From assembly GCA_019054805.1 (NCBI GenBank), contig JAHQIY010000005.1, forward strand, positions 5,687,501-5,751,500: a DNA stretch of 64,000 nucleotides, read 5' to 3'. The stretch is from Brachionus manjavacas (Eukaryota > Rotifera > Eurotatoria > Ploima > Brachionidae). The translations under genes were made by a program, and so were the position numbers. Shown piece after piece: positions 21,420 to 34,699 of this stretch (its first letter is position 1; each line of letters starts with the position of its first letter). The notes under the pieces were generated by a model. That model did not search any database and was not told where the DNA came from. It saw only the letters and a list, made by a program, of their open reading frames with translations.

Positions 21420-24400
21420 AATAAAGAAGATCACATAACAGACAATCAATTATTTTAGGATATTTCTTTATTTACGATCAATCAAGGATCTTATTAAGAA
21501 TCCTGTTCTGGTTAATTCTTAAAAGATCCGGATTATTATTTTCTAAGATACATGTGTATAGAATAATTGAAAAATATATTTAAAAATTTAAATATTTCGA
21601 ATTTTTACATTTTTTTAATTTTATTAATCAAAATCAATAAGAAAATATCAAAAAGTATTTAGATTTTACATGATGAATTTTGAAAATTTTATTGATTTTA
21701 GATTTTAAAAAAAATTTTCAATTTTTTAAACTGTTTCACAATCTTTTTACTATTTTTCACTGAAATTACATGAAAAAAGTATGAGTATAACTGGAAAGTA
21801 TATTATCTGGAGCTATTGAGAGCGAAATTCTCCTTTTTTTGGGCAAATAGACCTAAAGGTTATAATAAATGACACATCGCGGCTTTCCAAGCCAGACTTG
21901 ATACAATTAATAAAGAAGTTTAATCCTTTAATCAATATAACGAATATTGATCCATTTTTGAAAAAATTCAAGAAAATTATTTTTCTTTAAATAGAAGGTA
22001 TCCCTCAGAAACAACACCTGATAAAACTATGCAAAAATAACTCAGTGTATAGATCATTAAAAAACTTTCCATTTAATGCTTAGTTAAATAATAATTAAAT
22101 GAATAAAATGAACAACATTAAATATTCCGTAAATAAAAAAGTTTCAAAAAATAGCTCATTTTTAATTTTAATCTTATTATAATACCCATGAAAAAATAAA
22201 TGATTTAACGTAAATTTATATATATTTGGTCGTAAAATTAAGTAAATATTAAAAAAAATTTTCCTTAAATAAAAATTAAAAAATCTTTTTTTTTTATAAC
22301 GCTCGATCAAATGTAAAACTAAAAAAAATAATTTTATTTTTCTGAAAAATCCCAAGCTTAAATGACATATTTAAATAAAAAACTTGATTTTAATTCGGAC
22401 TCAATGCTTTAAACATATATTTGGAACATGCGGTGTAAGTTAAGAATAATTTTATTTTTGGTAATTGACAGCAGAAAAACACATGATTTAATTAAACATG
22501 ATCGATCGTCATGTTCATTGCTGATGTTAATTTATTTATTTTAATTAATTGTATTTTCTGCTTTACTAGACCTGATTTAGCTGTCAAGAATTATCTTATC
22601 AAATTCAGTTTTTAATTTATCCAAATTTTTTGACTTGGAAACTTCATTTCAAAATAAAAAAATGATTTTATCTTGAGAGGTGTAACAGGTTATTTAAAGA
22701 TAATTTTAAAAAACTAGTTCTAAAATATGATTCAAGAATGATAAAAATTTCATGATCCTTTTTTAAATTATGCATTCTGAGATTATTAAAAATTGATAAA
22801 TTAAAATTTTTTTATAATGCTTGTATTTTTAAAGAGTTTTCATTTATTTTTATTAAAATACAATTTCCATTTAAAATAAAGAAGCATTAAAAAATTTGGA
22901 TTTTATTATATTTTTTTCTTAAGTATAAATAAATAAAAATGAATATGGAAATAAAAGTTTATGATTAGGATTATGACTGTAATTATAATATTAATTTTTA
23001 TTTATGTGCATTAGTTTTTATTAACTTCTTTAAATTACGAGTCAGGTCAGATGTAATTAAAGGTGTTCAAAATTTTGAATTTTTCTAATTTTTCCAAAAA
23101 TTATTAAATAAATGCAATGGTTTTAATATTTGGTAAATAAAAGTAATTGAAAAAATATGTAAATTTTGGGCACTTTATTTTTTTTCTTTCTTTAAATCAC
23201 AATTGTATGTTATGATTAATCTTTATCTTTATTAATATTTAATTTTCATCTTTTGTTTATATGTTAATTTATAAATACAAATTTTTTGATGTTCGACTTG
23301 AATAAAGATTGCATGATAATAATGAAATAAAAAAGGAAATACTTTTGTTTAGTTATTTAAAAAGAAATAATTATTTCAATCGTTTTCCAGGTCTTTTTAA
23401 ACTAATATAATTTTGATACTTCTTAAAAATTTTCATTGTAAATGTTAAAAAATTCAACTGAATTGATGCTTGAAAAGTCTTAAATAAAAATCAAGAAATT
23501 TTTAAATAAAAACACTTTTGTTTTTCTTATAAAAAGACTTTCGCTGATCAAGTTAGAAAAAAAATTAAATTTGTTAATTATTTTAACTTGCTCGCTATTT
23601 TAAAGACTTTTTTATTCGAAGCCAAAAAGTCAAGTCTAAGAGACTCTCAAATATTTAGAAATGGGATTAATCTTTTTAGTTTTAATCAAACAACTAGAAT
23701 ATTTTATTTTTATGTTTTTGAATAAAAACAAATTGTAAAATTAATAAGATGAATTCACCCTCTGGATATTTAATTTTTTGATAAGATAATAAGAGCCTTT
23801 TTTTTATTTCATTTGAGTTGAAAATTATGAATATTTGAATTATTTATTTTGTAATCAAGTTCTTAATTTAAACAAGGCACTTAATGAAATCTAGCATTAA
23901 ATATGTAATGAAAGAAATAACAATTTTTATTCTTATTAAAATAACTTGAAGCAAAATTAATTTGAAAATCAATTATTTTTTATTTATTATTTACTTTATT
24001 TATTTAGTAATTAATCATAAAAAATTATTTTTTTGCACTATTTGATGATAAACAAAAACTAATTAAATTTTCATAAAATCAAATTAAATTTTTTAATATC
24101 TTTAGTAGGCCGAAAAAACGCGATACACAAACTCAAATCCGTCATTAACCTACATATTTTTTAAATTAAATTTTAGGCCGCACACACAAGATTAAAAATT
24201 TGCACCCAAACAATTATCTTCTAAAATCTAACCAGACGTTTTGGTTCACTTGTCTTCTAAAATCATACACCTTGTCTCCTTTTGTTAATTTTTGATGACA
24301 TTCAGTCTAAGATAACAAGTTCAAATTCAAAAAAAAAACTCAAAAATGTTCAAAATTAGTGAAAATTTGCGCTCTATTTAGCATGAAAATAATTATCTCT

Positions 24401-24900
24401 TTTTTTAAGCTATCAATTATTTGAAATGACCTGAAATGTATTGCCGGACAATTGATCAAAAAAAAGTCTAAAATTTAAAAATTAGAACCAAAAATAATAA
24501 AAATAAACCTAAAAAATAAACACAGACTTATCAAAAGAATAAACTGACAATAAAATATTTAAGTCCGAAAAAAATTTAAATCCCATTTTTTTACTTTAAT
24601 GGCGGATTTAACTAAATTTTATCATAATTCATCGAAAAATTCTAAAAACTAAAAAACAACAATTTGCGCAAAAGGTCGTAATTTTAAGTTATTTTACAAA
24701 ATTTGCCAAATTTATAAAAAAAAATTGAAAAGTTATAGTCTTTATTTTAAAAAAAATTTTGTCCGAAAAAAAGTGGATATTTTTCAGGTAAAATTTTGAT
24801 TAAAAATCATTACAAACAAAAGCATTTTAAAACAGTCAACATTATAGGAAATTTCACTTTTTTTTTCAAATAATTTTGCCAATTTTTATTTTTACTATTT
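21420..24900. other. Gene-free AT-rich stretch
   Basis: No coding exon with splice-site support on either strand. Short frames such as 22095-22355 (minus) are Phe/Leu/Lys/Ile-rich and without family resemblance. Confidence 0.45.
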
Positions 24901-24939
24901 ATTTTTTCTTCGTGTCAAAGCAAATATTTCAAGTGATCT

Positions 24940-26200
24940 AGAATTTAATAGTGCAGAATTTTGCGACAAAAAAAGCACTACGTTTTTAAAACAAATTATT
25001 TTTCCAAAAAGCGGAGATCAAAACGGAAATGGAGGGCTAGTTTAAACTCAGACTGCATCAAAAAAATTTAAACAAGAAAAAAAAAATGAAATCAAAAAAT
25101 AAACTTTTAAAAATAAAAATTTAGTCAGGATCAATTATTTCTGATTCTTTCTATAGTGGTGATTTGACAAAATTTTTTCACCATTCACGGAAAAATTCGT
25201 TTTCTTAACTTAAACTTTCATAGTTAAGTTAATCTACTTTCCAGTGTTATCGACAAAAATATCACATTACCAATTTTTATTTTTTTCATTTTTTTCTTCC
25301 CTTCAAGTCACCATCATACAGTGGAAAAAAAGACCATTTTTAAAATTTTTCAAGAATTAGAGTTCTATTTAGCATAAAGTTATTCTTTTTTTAATCACAG
25401 TGGTTATAAAACCAGATTTTACCATAATACCGATAGATCCTGCATTGTAAATTCATACAAAAATTCCAATGCAAAATTTAAATTCTTAATTTTTACTAAA
25501 GATTTTGTTCTACAGATTTTCCTGTAAGTTTTAAAAGGTGAGTTTCTGTAAGTTTGATTAAACAGTCCAGTTTAAAAAAAATTTAAAGAAATATTTTCCA
25601 ATAAATTGATTATTTTTAATCAAATTTTGTGTTGATTTAGATTTAAGAAAAGATTTTTAACAATTATTTATTTTTTATTTAAGTAGCGATGACAGAATTT
25701 TAACATTTAGAAAATTCTAATTAGAATAGATGACAGAGACAAAAAAAATAAGTCTCAAAGTGTTGATGTCCTATTCTGTGTTAATTAAGATAAATTTTTG
25801 TTTGTTGAATTTAGTGAAACATTTTAGTTTCATGTTGTTTCATCATCAAAGTTTAAAAAGCTCAATTTTGTCAATTTAAAGTACTGAATTTAAATTTTTC
25901 TATTTTTGTATGAAAATTCACAATGCAGACAAATGCTAAAAGTGAAAAATCAACAATTTTTGAATTAATTTTAGAAAGAAATGCTTGCCAATTTTTACCA
26001 CTATACCAAATAAATAGAGTAGAAAAAAAGGCACTACGTTTTAAAAATAACTTTATTATTTTTCCAAAAAGCGGACATGGGACAAAAATTCAAAAAAAGA
26101 AGCAAAAAAAATGACAAAAAAGTGAAAAAACTAGAATCAAAAATGATAAAAATATAGACACATAAATGGAGGGCTAGTGTAAACTCAGGCTATATCAATA
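24940..26200. repeat. Pair of direct repeats flanking a MITE
   Basis: The block with GCACTACGTTTT, TTATTTTTCCAAAAAGCGGA and AATGGAGGGCTAGTTTAAAC at about 24976-25055 recurs as GGCACTACGTTTTAAAAAT, ATTTTTCCAAAAAGCGGACA and AAATGGAGGGCTAGTGTAAA at about 26029-26185. The MITE at 25441-25927 lies between the copies. They may be two copies of one old element or a segmental duplication. Confidence 0.6.
25441..25927. mobile_element. MITE (TIR TGCATTGTGAATTTTCATAC)
   Basis: Begins TGCATTGTAAATTCATACAAAAATTC and ends with the near reverse complement (TTTTTGTATGAAAATTCACAATGCA). No coding capacity. Its reverse complement matches the outer element at 36261-37479: both share TGTTTCATCATCAAAG, GCGATGACAGAATTTTAACATT and the ends. 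The inner 36352-37029 segment is absent here, so this copy shows what the empty element looks like. No clear target duplication could be read. Confidence 0.75.
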
Positions 26201-26720
26201 ATAAAATAAACTGATAATTTAAAATTATCTTCTTTTATTTATCATAAAATTGGACAATAGAGATAGAGAGAAAAAAATGAAAATCTGGAGGAAAAAAACC
26301 AAAAAAAAAAGTGAAAAAAAAGTGAAAAAAAAACAAAAAAAGTGCAAAAAGCAGCCGGCAACGGACGCTCAAAACTCGAGCTGCTCTGTCTCGACGCTTT
26401 TACAAGCATAACAAAAAAACAACAACAAATTATCAGAAAAAAAAGAAAGGCATCAAATTTAATTATTCCTCTTCTTTTTTTTTAAAAAAAAAAAAAAAAA
26501 GGAAAAAAAATTTCTCTAAAATATAAAAATAAATTTCTCTTTGTAAAATCTTTTTTGTTTCATGAATATAAATTACATTTTGAATACATTTTGTTCAGCT
26601 CTTTTTCTTTAGTGGTCTCAAAACTAGTCCTAAATATGTACACAATTTACCTATTAATAAATATTCACTTGCAATCCGAGCAGGCCTGTTTGATTGTAAA
26701 AATGCACTAAAACTATGGAA

Positions 26721-28583
26721 TTAAGAGGTAGTTGAAGCTTGAAGACTGTTTTGATTTGGCGCAGACTGCTGCTGCTGCTGCTGGTACACTTGCTGCTGCT
26801 GGATGTACTGGCCGTACTGGGCGGCGTCGTCGTACGCCGTCCTCGCTTGGCCGGCCATCCAGCCCTCCTGGTACACCTCGCCATTTGCCGCGTACTGCTG
26901 CTGCTGCTGTTGCTGCTGCTGGGCCTGCACGTACGCACTGTTCGCATAGTACTGGCCCGGGTACTGGTTCTGCTGCAGCTGCAGCTGGATTTGCTGGTTG
27001 TAGATGCTGGCCGAGTCCATCAGGTAGTAGTGCTGCTGCTGCTGGTGTTGAGGGGGCGACTGGTTGCTGTACTGGTGATAGGGGTGGGCGGGCGGTGCGT
27101 AGGCCATTTGATACTGGGCCGAGTTGGCGGCGGTCGGCGACTGATTCTGGTAGATGCTGAGCGGACTGAGCAGGCACGAGTGCACCAGCGACTTGAACAG
27201 GCTGAGCTGGGACTTGAGAGAGGTGTTGGTGGTGGCGAGCTCGGTCACGTGACCATGCTTTTTGTCCAGGTCGCATTTGCAGCTCTTGAACAGCTGGCCG
27301 AGCTTTTTGTGCTCGGCCTTGAACTGGTGCAGCTTTTGCTTCAGGTACTTGATTTCGTTTTGGGTGAGGAGAGAGCGTTCGATTATTTTGGAGTGGTAGG
27401 CGTCCACGTTGAAGTAGTCCTTGTGGGCGAGCAGGCAGCAGTCGGTGAGCCAGTGGGGCGAGAGGGAGGCGGGCGACGACGAGTCGTTGGAGGGCGGCGG
27501 CGTGTGCAAGTGGGCCAGCTTGCACTCGTCCGGCTCGCTCGCTCGTTTGCACGTCTTCGGACTGCCCGCCTCGCTCACACTCGACTGGTACACTTTGAGC
27601 TCGTGTTTGTACCGTTCCTTGTCCTGTAGACCCTTGATTATAAATTTCTAAAATTAAAATTCAAACAACCATTGCCAATTAGACCGAGCATGTGTGCAGG
27701 GCGGCAGAGCGCACTAGGGCGACCTTGGGCGCCACACAATTGCGTTTTTAATGGAAACAAGAACAAAAAAAAGACAAAAAAAGACAAAAAAAAAGTCGAT
27801 GCTCACATTTTTGGTTTCCTTGTCGATGTTTTTGGACCAGTCGGTGCCGACCTTTTTGACGATGTCGGCGAACTTGAGCGACGCGTCCTGGCTGCGCAGC
27901 TCGGACTGCCGCTCTTTGAAGTAGTGCTGGTAGCCGGTGAGCGGGGGCTTGGGCGCGTTCAGCTCTTGGCAGGTGTCGAGCGGCGCCGGCTTTTTTCTGA
28001 CGCGGGAGGCGGCGCGCTTGGGCGCACTGGGCGTCGGGCTGGACGCGGACGAGGACGGCGTGCTTGACGACGACGGCATAGTTGCCGGCGGTGGCATCAT
28101 AACCACCTGGTTGCTGCCCGCTCCCATCCCATCGGCCCCGTACGAGCCCTGGCTCATGTACTGCTGGTTGAAGTTGGCGCACCAGTACTCCTCGACCATG
28201 TCCGCGCTGGCCGCCTGTCCGCTGTTCCCTTGGCCGCCGTTCTGGTTCAAATTGTGAAACTCCATCATGTTGAGATTCATCAGGCTGCTTTTAGTGATAG
28301 GAAAGAAAAAAAATTTTTTTTTATTTTTTTATTAAAATTTTTTTTGAAAAAAAATGAGAAAAAAAAAAGAAAAAAAAAGTTACTTTTTATCAACCAAATT
28401 GATGGTGTTTGTGCATTCGAGAAAGTCAAAGTCGTTGGCGATGATGGTCTGCGGTCGGCCGGACGAGCACGACGACGACGGAGTCGACGAGGCCGACGAC
28501 GACGCCGAGTTGTTAAGAGCGCTCGGCGTCGTGCCCACCACATATTGATTGTTTTGATCGACAAGTAGCTGTGATTGATTCAT
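26721..28583 (-). CDS. HMG20A: HMG-box protein of the HMG20 (BRAF35/iBRAF) type with Gln-rich C-terminus
   Basis: Three exons: 28384-28583, 27807-28287 and 26721-27647; introns of 96 and 159 nt; 535 residues. The HMG box starts APKPPLTGYQHYFKERQSEL, continues FADIVKKVGTDWSKNIDKE, and is completed across intron 2 by KFIIKGLQDKERYKHELKVYQ. This is closest to HMG20A/B (APKAPLTGYVRFMNER, DKERYMKELEQYQ). After it come a coiled-coil region (LTQNEIKYLKQKL, LATTNTSLKSQLSLFKSLV), where HMG20 proteins also have one, and a tail of about 130 residues rich in Gln, Tyr and Ser with runs of up to 11 Gln. The N-terminus is Ser/Asn-rich. HMG20 proteins bind bent DNA and act with LSD1-CoREST complexes. The coding region is far more GC-rich than its surroundings. 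TOX is the next-best family, but the coiled coil favours HMG20. Confidence 0.85.
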
Positions 28584-28676
28584 GTTCTAGGCTCGCGCAA
28601 TTCTTACACTCATTTGATCACTTTTTAACACAAACAAAATACCAGTCTAAAGAATTGTCAAAAAAAAATTGTTTTT

Positions 28677-28912
28677 TTCTGAGTGTGACTTGGATCTGCT
28701 GGAAAAGAGAGAGATAGAAAAAAAATTTTTTTTTTTTGAGTGTAATTTGGGGTCTGCTGGCAGAGAGGGAGAGGGAGATAAGAAAAAAAAATTTTTTCTG
28801 ACTGTGACTTGGGGTCTGCTGGAAAAGAGAGAGATAGAAAAAAAATTTATTTTCCTTTTTGAGTGCGACTTGGACAAAGAGAGAGAGAGAGAGAGAGAGA
28901 GAAAAAAGCTTA
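28677..28912. repeat. Minisatellite (about 63-bp unit, 3 full copies plus partial) running into (GA)n
   Basis: The unit (TGAGTGTGACTTGGGGTCTGCTGGAAAAGAGAGAGATAGAAAAAAAATTT, variant ends) starts near 28680, 28737 and 28798, with a partial fourth at 28860 that runs into (GA)n to about 28912. Copies differ by a few substitutions and A/T run lengths. It lies about 100 bp upstream of the HMG20-like start codon, inside the likely 5' UTR or promoter. Confidence 0.85.
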
Positions 28913-28984
28913 AGCAAAAGATATCGAAACTAAAGAGAGATCTAGCTCATGATAATAATGAATTTGAACTTATTTTGTAAATTT

Positions 28985-29565
28985 TAAATCGAACAGAGAG
29001 AGAGAGGGTTGGAGAGAGTGAGCGCGGATGGCGGGGTGCTGAGGGGTTGTTGTTGTCGTGGGCTCTGAAATGTATTCTATAATTTCAAATCTAATATTAA
29101 TATTTTATTCCTAATAGAAAAAAAAAATAAATTTTATATGAAATGAGAACGAGTTCTAGCTTTTTTTTTCTTCTATATATTGTTAGCATGTACATGCAAG
29201 TTGGTTGAAATGTATGCTTGAAATCACGACGCTTACAATTGAAATTTTGGCTCTAAGCCTAATTGATGAACACAAATAACTTGAAATATACAAAACCAAG
29301 CAAATAACAATAACAACGAAATAGAAAATAGAAATTTCTTATTTTTGCATTTGATTAAAATAAATTATGATTTTGAATGAGTTGAAATATTGGCCCGGTG
29401 ATCGGCTAGGTGTCCGCCGGGTCCCTTGTTCCCTGACCCCGCTCTCCTCACAGCTGCAGCTTGACGCTCTCTGCTTCGGCTTGGATGAGAAAACGTCTCT
29501 CTTTTTGCTCCCGAGCTGAAAAGGTCTTGGCAACGAATTAAGCTTGCAAAATGAATAGTAAACCA
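28985..29565. promoter_or_regulatory. GC-rich non-coding blocks upstream of the HMG20-like gene (possible promoter / 5' exon)
   Basis: Two blocks stand out from the AT-rich background: about 28990-29070 (GA-rich, GAGCGCGGATGGCGGGGTGC) and about 29395-29560. No conserved protein is readable in either. On the minus strand the second block has a GT-AG-compatible donor (CAGCT|GTGAGG near 29448), which would suit a 5' non-coding exon of the HMG20-like gene. Function is inferred only from composition and position. Confidence 0.35.
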
Positions 29566-29569
29566 AATG

Positions 29570-31260
29570 GAGATTGGAGATAAATAAATTTAGTTTGGCT
29601 TTTAATTATTTGAAAATAATTATTAATGAAAAATATTTATGTGTGTTACGAAATGCCTTGATTTTATTTGCAGATTTATTTTTAATTAAAATTAACTTCA
29701 ATATATTTAATTTTGTTTTTGTTTTTTGTTGGCTTTTTTTTGTCAATTGCCTAAATTGATATTGACGTATTTTTTTAAATTTTTTTTTTTTTTAATTTTT
29801 TAAGTTGAAACTAATTTTTTTGAACTTGAGGTTAAATTTGGAAAATTTTTGTCGAGCTATTTAAAAAAATATAAAATAAAAGCTCGTTCGACTATTCGAA
29901 TTAACTGAATGAAACTTTTGAAAAAATTTAAATTAAATCTAGAATGGAAAAAAATCTTTTTTCTTTTTTAAATAGACTTTAAATGTAAGTCTTAAAATTA
30001 TATTTTTTTTACAGAAAAATTCTTTCTCCTAGCTAAAACTAATTCAATCTAAAGAGAAAAAATACTTATTCTCCTATTTAAATAAACTGAATGAAATACT
30101 AGAAAAAAATATGAAATTTTAATTTTAATCAAGAATTGAAAAAAATAAATCTTTTTTTTTTTTTAAATAGCCTTGAAATGTAAGTCTTAAAACTAATTTT
30201 TTTTTAATTAAAAAATTAAAAATTTAAATTAGTTTTGAATAGATTTAGTTTTTTTCTTATACAACTTGTATTGTTTTAATATTTTTTTATATCAAATGAT
30301 CCGATCTATTGAGAAAAAAAATCATCAATTTAAATTGACTCAGTTAAATACTAAAAATATTTTTAAAATCAAAATAAAATTCAATCTTGAAGAGAAAAAT
30401 TAAAATTAAACAACCAGAGAAACTCAGTTTTTTTCTCAAGAGAAAAAAATCATTTTCTCAGTTACAACCATTTCAACTTTTAGTGTCTTGAAATTTCATT
30501 TTTTGTCAAAAAATTCAATCTATCTCGTTTAATAAGCTGATCACAAAACATTCAGTGAACATTATTTAAATTGAATTAAACATTTTCGGCATAAATTTTT
30601 TTCTATATTTTTTTTAACGAGAAAAAACTCTCATTGAGTAATTTGATGATAGAAAAAATTTGCTAAAACGATTTAAATTTCAAGCAAAAAAATTAAATGA
30701 GAGCTAATGTGAAAACAAAGAACCAAAATTTCTGAATGAAAAAAAAATTTTGAACTTTAATTTATAAAAAAAACAAAACAAAACTGTGTATTTTAAAAAT
30801 TTAATTAAACAATATTTGGTAATTTAGTTATAAGCCATCATGCACTTTATTTAATTGCTAAAACTAAAATTTTTTATTTAATACCCCATTAAACTTGTGA
30901 TAAATTGTCCCATAATTTTTTTTATTAATTACAAAATTCGGTGATTTAAATTAAAAAAAAAACGCTGTTTAGAAAATTAATTATGATCTTCTTTCCAAAC
31001 ATTGTGATTAAGCATAATGTACTAGTAAGAAATAAGATTATTAATAATTTTTGAAAACCAAATTTTATATCAAACTAGAATAAAAATATTTTTTTTAAAA
31101 TAAAAATTGTCTTCCTTTGTAAAAACATGATTTAAAGTCAAGAAATTAAAGAAATAGAAATTCTACTGTTTCCATGGCAACTTGATATTAAATGTTAAAT
31201 ATTTTTCGTCAGAAAATATTCAAAATTCAAATTTATTAGAATTTAAGCTTAATTTTTTGT
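29570..31260. other. Gene-free AT-rich stretch
   Basis: No support for genes or transposons. It contains an imperfect local direct repeat (TTTTTTAAATAG-CTT-AAATGTAAGTCTTAAAA at about 29964 and 30162). It probably includes the promoter of IFT74 at its right end. Confidence 0.45.
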
Positions 31261-31284
31261 ATCGATAAATTTTGTGATCTAAAA

Positions 31285-33271
31285 ATGGCTGGTAGACCTC
31301 CTGGAACTGCATCTCGATTGACCAGTGGATTTGTATGACCTTAAATTTATTTAAAACGAAAAAAAAATTAAATTAAAAAAAAAGAATCGTCCGATGACAA
31401 AAGGAGCCAATATTCCGAATCAAAACATGCTGCTTAATCCCACTAGGGCTGACGACAGACCCATGACCCGAGGAGGTCTTGGCGGCTTTCAGTCTAGCAC
31501 AGCTGGCTTCAACCGTCAAGTTCAGGACAAAACCTACTTCCTGGGCCAAATCAGATCTAAAATTGGCGAAATTAACAGTGAGATGATTCGAATGAACAAA
31601 GACATCACTAACATGAACAATGATAACTCAAATTATCTTTCTTACGGAAGAAAGTATAAAAAATTTTTTATTTTTTTTTCAAAAAATTTAATAAATTAAA
31701 AAAAAATAAAAATAAAAAAAATATTCTTTAGAGCCGAAGAGCTTAACCAGCAAATTGAAGAGCTAAGAGGCGAACTGGCTGATTATAACATGGTTTTGGA
31801 TCGATTGAACACGTCCAGCTTGTCCGATGTTAGAAGTGACTACACCAATCTGAAGCTGCACAATGACCAAGAGACCAAGGCTTTGGATATGATTTTTATC
31901 GAGAAAGGAAAGTAAGTCCGAGCCAAAAATTAGCCTTATCCAAGCAAATTTTTATTTTTGAAATTCAGCACAAAAGAACTGAACAAAATGATGAAAATTT
32001 AATTCAAAAAATAAATTTTTTACAAATTGAAAAAATTAAATTTACTTCTTTAAAAGAAAAGAGGAAGTTGTCAAGCGTCACGAGAAAGAGATTTCGGAGG
32101 AAAAGAAGCGCAGGGAGAAAATTTTGTCTTCAATGAGCGGACCGATTCGGAACAGATACGAAAAGTGCAAGATCGAGAGCAACAAATTGCAGGAAAAAAT
32201 GGACACTAGTCAAAAAGAGTTGGAAGAGTACAAAAATAGGATGGAATCATTGAAGCAAAAAATCGGCTTTTCTGGATTCAAGCAAGAAGCGCTCAATTTG
32301 TTCGAGCAGTTGCACAACGCCGAGCTGAAGCGTGATGAGCTTTTGGAAGAGACCAGCAATGTACTCACGCCAGCAGAGGAACGAGAAAAACTGTTGAAGC
32401 AGATAAAAGACAATAATCAGGAGATTTCATCCATGGAGAAGCATTTGAGCGAGATTAAGGACGTAATCGAGTCTATAAAGGCCGAGCTGGAGGAAAAGCC
32501 CACCCAGCAAGAGGACAACACTTCTAGTGAGGAGCAAAAAGAAATAGCCCAGAAGTACAAAGAGCTTAGGAAGCGAGAAATACAAATGGATGAGTTTTTG
32601 GCCAACTACGAGGACAACAAGCAGACAGAGATCGATCAATTGTTCAATACAAGAAAGTCCATTGTCAACTATTTGGAATTGATCAGCAAATCGGTGGAAA
32701 AAATGAACCGCGAGAGCGGTGTGGGCGACAGGCGTGGGGCTAGAGACTCGGAAGTAACGATTGCTGATTTGAAAAAAGTAGAAGAGTTGGAAAAAAAAGT
32801 CACTAATGAGTACGAAAAGTTGGTTGAAAAGAAAAAAAAAATGGACCAAGAGTTGGTAATGTTCGTGGACTTGGAAGGGTTAAAGCGGCGATCCGAAGCA
32901 AGAAAACAGCAGCTAATGGTCGAAAAGCAAAATTTGAGCAAGTATAGAGATAACATGAAGTACGAGCTGCAGACTCTACAGGCTCAGTTTGAGACAATCC
33001 AGGCACAGCTGCTCGACCAAGAGACTCACAATCAAGTAGAATTAACTTAGACTTTTTTTCTGGTGCTTTTATTTTTCATGACTTTTAGCTATCTAATTTG
33101 GAAAAAAAACTTCAAAGTATTGAACAATCTAACTTTGGCCTGAAAGAAAAAATTAGCTCGGCATCGGCAGAAAGTGACTATGAAGCGATTAAAAATCAAG
33201 TTCTAAGTCTGGTGAGCGAATATAACAAATGGTTGCACAAACAAATGCTAAATCCGTCATACAATTATTAA
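31285..33271 (+). CDS. IFT74: Intraflagellar transport protein 74 (IFT-B core subunit)
   Basis: Five exons: 31285-31332, 31385-31653, 31732-31911, 32057-33035 and 33089-33271; introns of 52, 78, 145 and 53 nt; 552 residues against about 600 in human. The N-terminus is Arg/Gly/Pro-rich and basic (AGRPPGTASRLTSG, RPMTRGGLGG), as in IFT74, where it helps bind tubulin with IFT81. Then come DKTYFLGQIRSKIGEIN, ADYNMVLDRLNT, LDMIFIEK and the highly conserved EEREKLLKQIKDNNQEISSM, KYKELRKREIQMDEF and ETHNQLSNLEKKL, ending in a short tail (YNKWLHKQM). Most of the protein is coiled coil. It pairs with IFT81 in the IFT-B complex that moves cargo along cilia, so this is a ciliated animal. AATAAA-type signals follow the stop. 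Confidence 0.95.
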
Positions 33272-33299
33272 AATTTTTAACTTTTTTTTTAATAAATTT

Positions 33300-34690
33300 A
33301 AATAAATTAATAAAATAAAATGGCTTTTTTTTGTTATTGAAATTGAATGCTTTTATGAATGATTTATGAATTCATTAGAAAATTTCTTTGCTAATCAAAA
33401 ATCCCGAGTGAGTTTAAATGTTTAGCAAGTTTTTGGTTTTAATAAAGTTTTAAGCCGGAAAAATTATCAAGCTATTAATTAATATTCAATTGAAAAATTA
33501 AAATTTAATTGCAACTTCAAGGATATGTTTATTTAATGAATTTTTTGTTGTCAATAATTAAGTTTGAAAGTTTTCATTAATCCAGCTTTTGCTGATTTTT
33601 AAGCACTCAAACTTATTGAACTAGTGATTAATTATTTTTGAAAAATTTTAAAAAAATTTGATGAATTTTTTCTTTAAATTTTAATTAGACATTTTTTAAG
33701 AAATATCTGTGAGCTCGTTTTAAACATCTTTTGAGCATTTTTTATGCAAGTCTTAGTGAATTTTTTCGCACATCAATTTTATAATTATTTTTTTCTCTTT
33801 TTTTACATTTAAAATTGCTCAGATAATTTATAAAAAAATATTTTTTTTATAAATAAAATCTACTACAAAATGAAATGAATGCATAAAAAATTAGATTATT
33901 TAAAAAATGAATTTAATTACTTCTAATGACTCGAATTTAATTACCTGGAATTCAAAAGAGATTTTATATTTTAAATTGATATTTTTAGGAATGAAATATA
34001 CACTTTCATTTGAATTTCAATCAAGTAATATTTTGGAATTTCAAAGTCTTGTTATTTAAAAAATGATTTTTATAACAGAACATTTTAAAATTTTAATTAT
34101 ATTCAAATAAAATTAGATTGTTGAGTAACAATTTCGAATTAAAACTGAAAATTGAAAAAAAAATCCATAGCTATTAAGTCTGAATAAAATATTTTTTAAA
34201 TTGAAATTTTTTTGTAATTTTTAATTATTTGTTGAGTGAATGTAATTATAAATTGAGTGAATATCTCTAGTCTAAATTTTAAAAAAGAATAGCATGTTTG
34301 AATTTTAAAAATTTTATCGAAAATTTTAATTTTCTCTTTTTTTATTTCATTTTTTTAATTGAGTTGTCATTATTGAATAAAACTAACTTTGAATAACTTA
34401 AATAATTGTTGAATAGTAAATTCACAAAACGCCCATAATTAGTTTGAAATTGATATAGAAATAAATTAAGTTAAAATATTTAATTTTAACATAATTGAAA
34501 AAAAATACTAAGAAAAATTTACAATAAAATTTACCGCCCAAAAAAATAATAAATACGTTATAACCGTTGATGGTATGAAAATAATAAAAAAAAGGAAAGA
34601 AAAACAAAACTAAAGCTAAATAGCAAAAACAAAAAAAACTTTGAAGAAATAGTTGACTGGACATTTAAAAAAACATTCTTACAAACTCGA
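33300..34690. other. Gene-free AT-rich stretch
   Basis: No coding or repeat structure that I can support. The minus frame at 34422-34664 is Phe/Tyr-rich low-complexity sequence. Confidence 0.45.
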
Positions 34691-34699
34691 ATTTGTCTA

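Noticed and set aside
22095..22355. 86-codon minus-strand frame rich in Phe, Leu, Lys and Ile
   Set aside because: Typical chance ORF in AT-rich DNA; no domain, no splice pattern.
26739..27629. A 296-codon open frame on the plus strand opposite the HMG20-like gene
   Set aside because: It is the antisense of Gln/Ser-rich GC-rich codons, giving Leu-rich low-complexity protein without domains; a shadow of the real gene.
26721..28583. Assigning the HMG-box gene to the TOX family
   Set aside because: The box begins PKPPLTGY and is followed by DKERYKHELKVYQ and a coiled coil, which fits HMG20A/B better than TOX.
32427..32849. Minus-strand frame of 140 codons opposite IFT74
   Set aside because: Lies entirely opposite conserved coiled-coil coding sequence and has no family resemblance.
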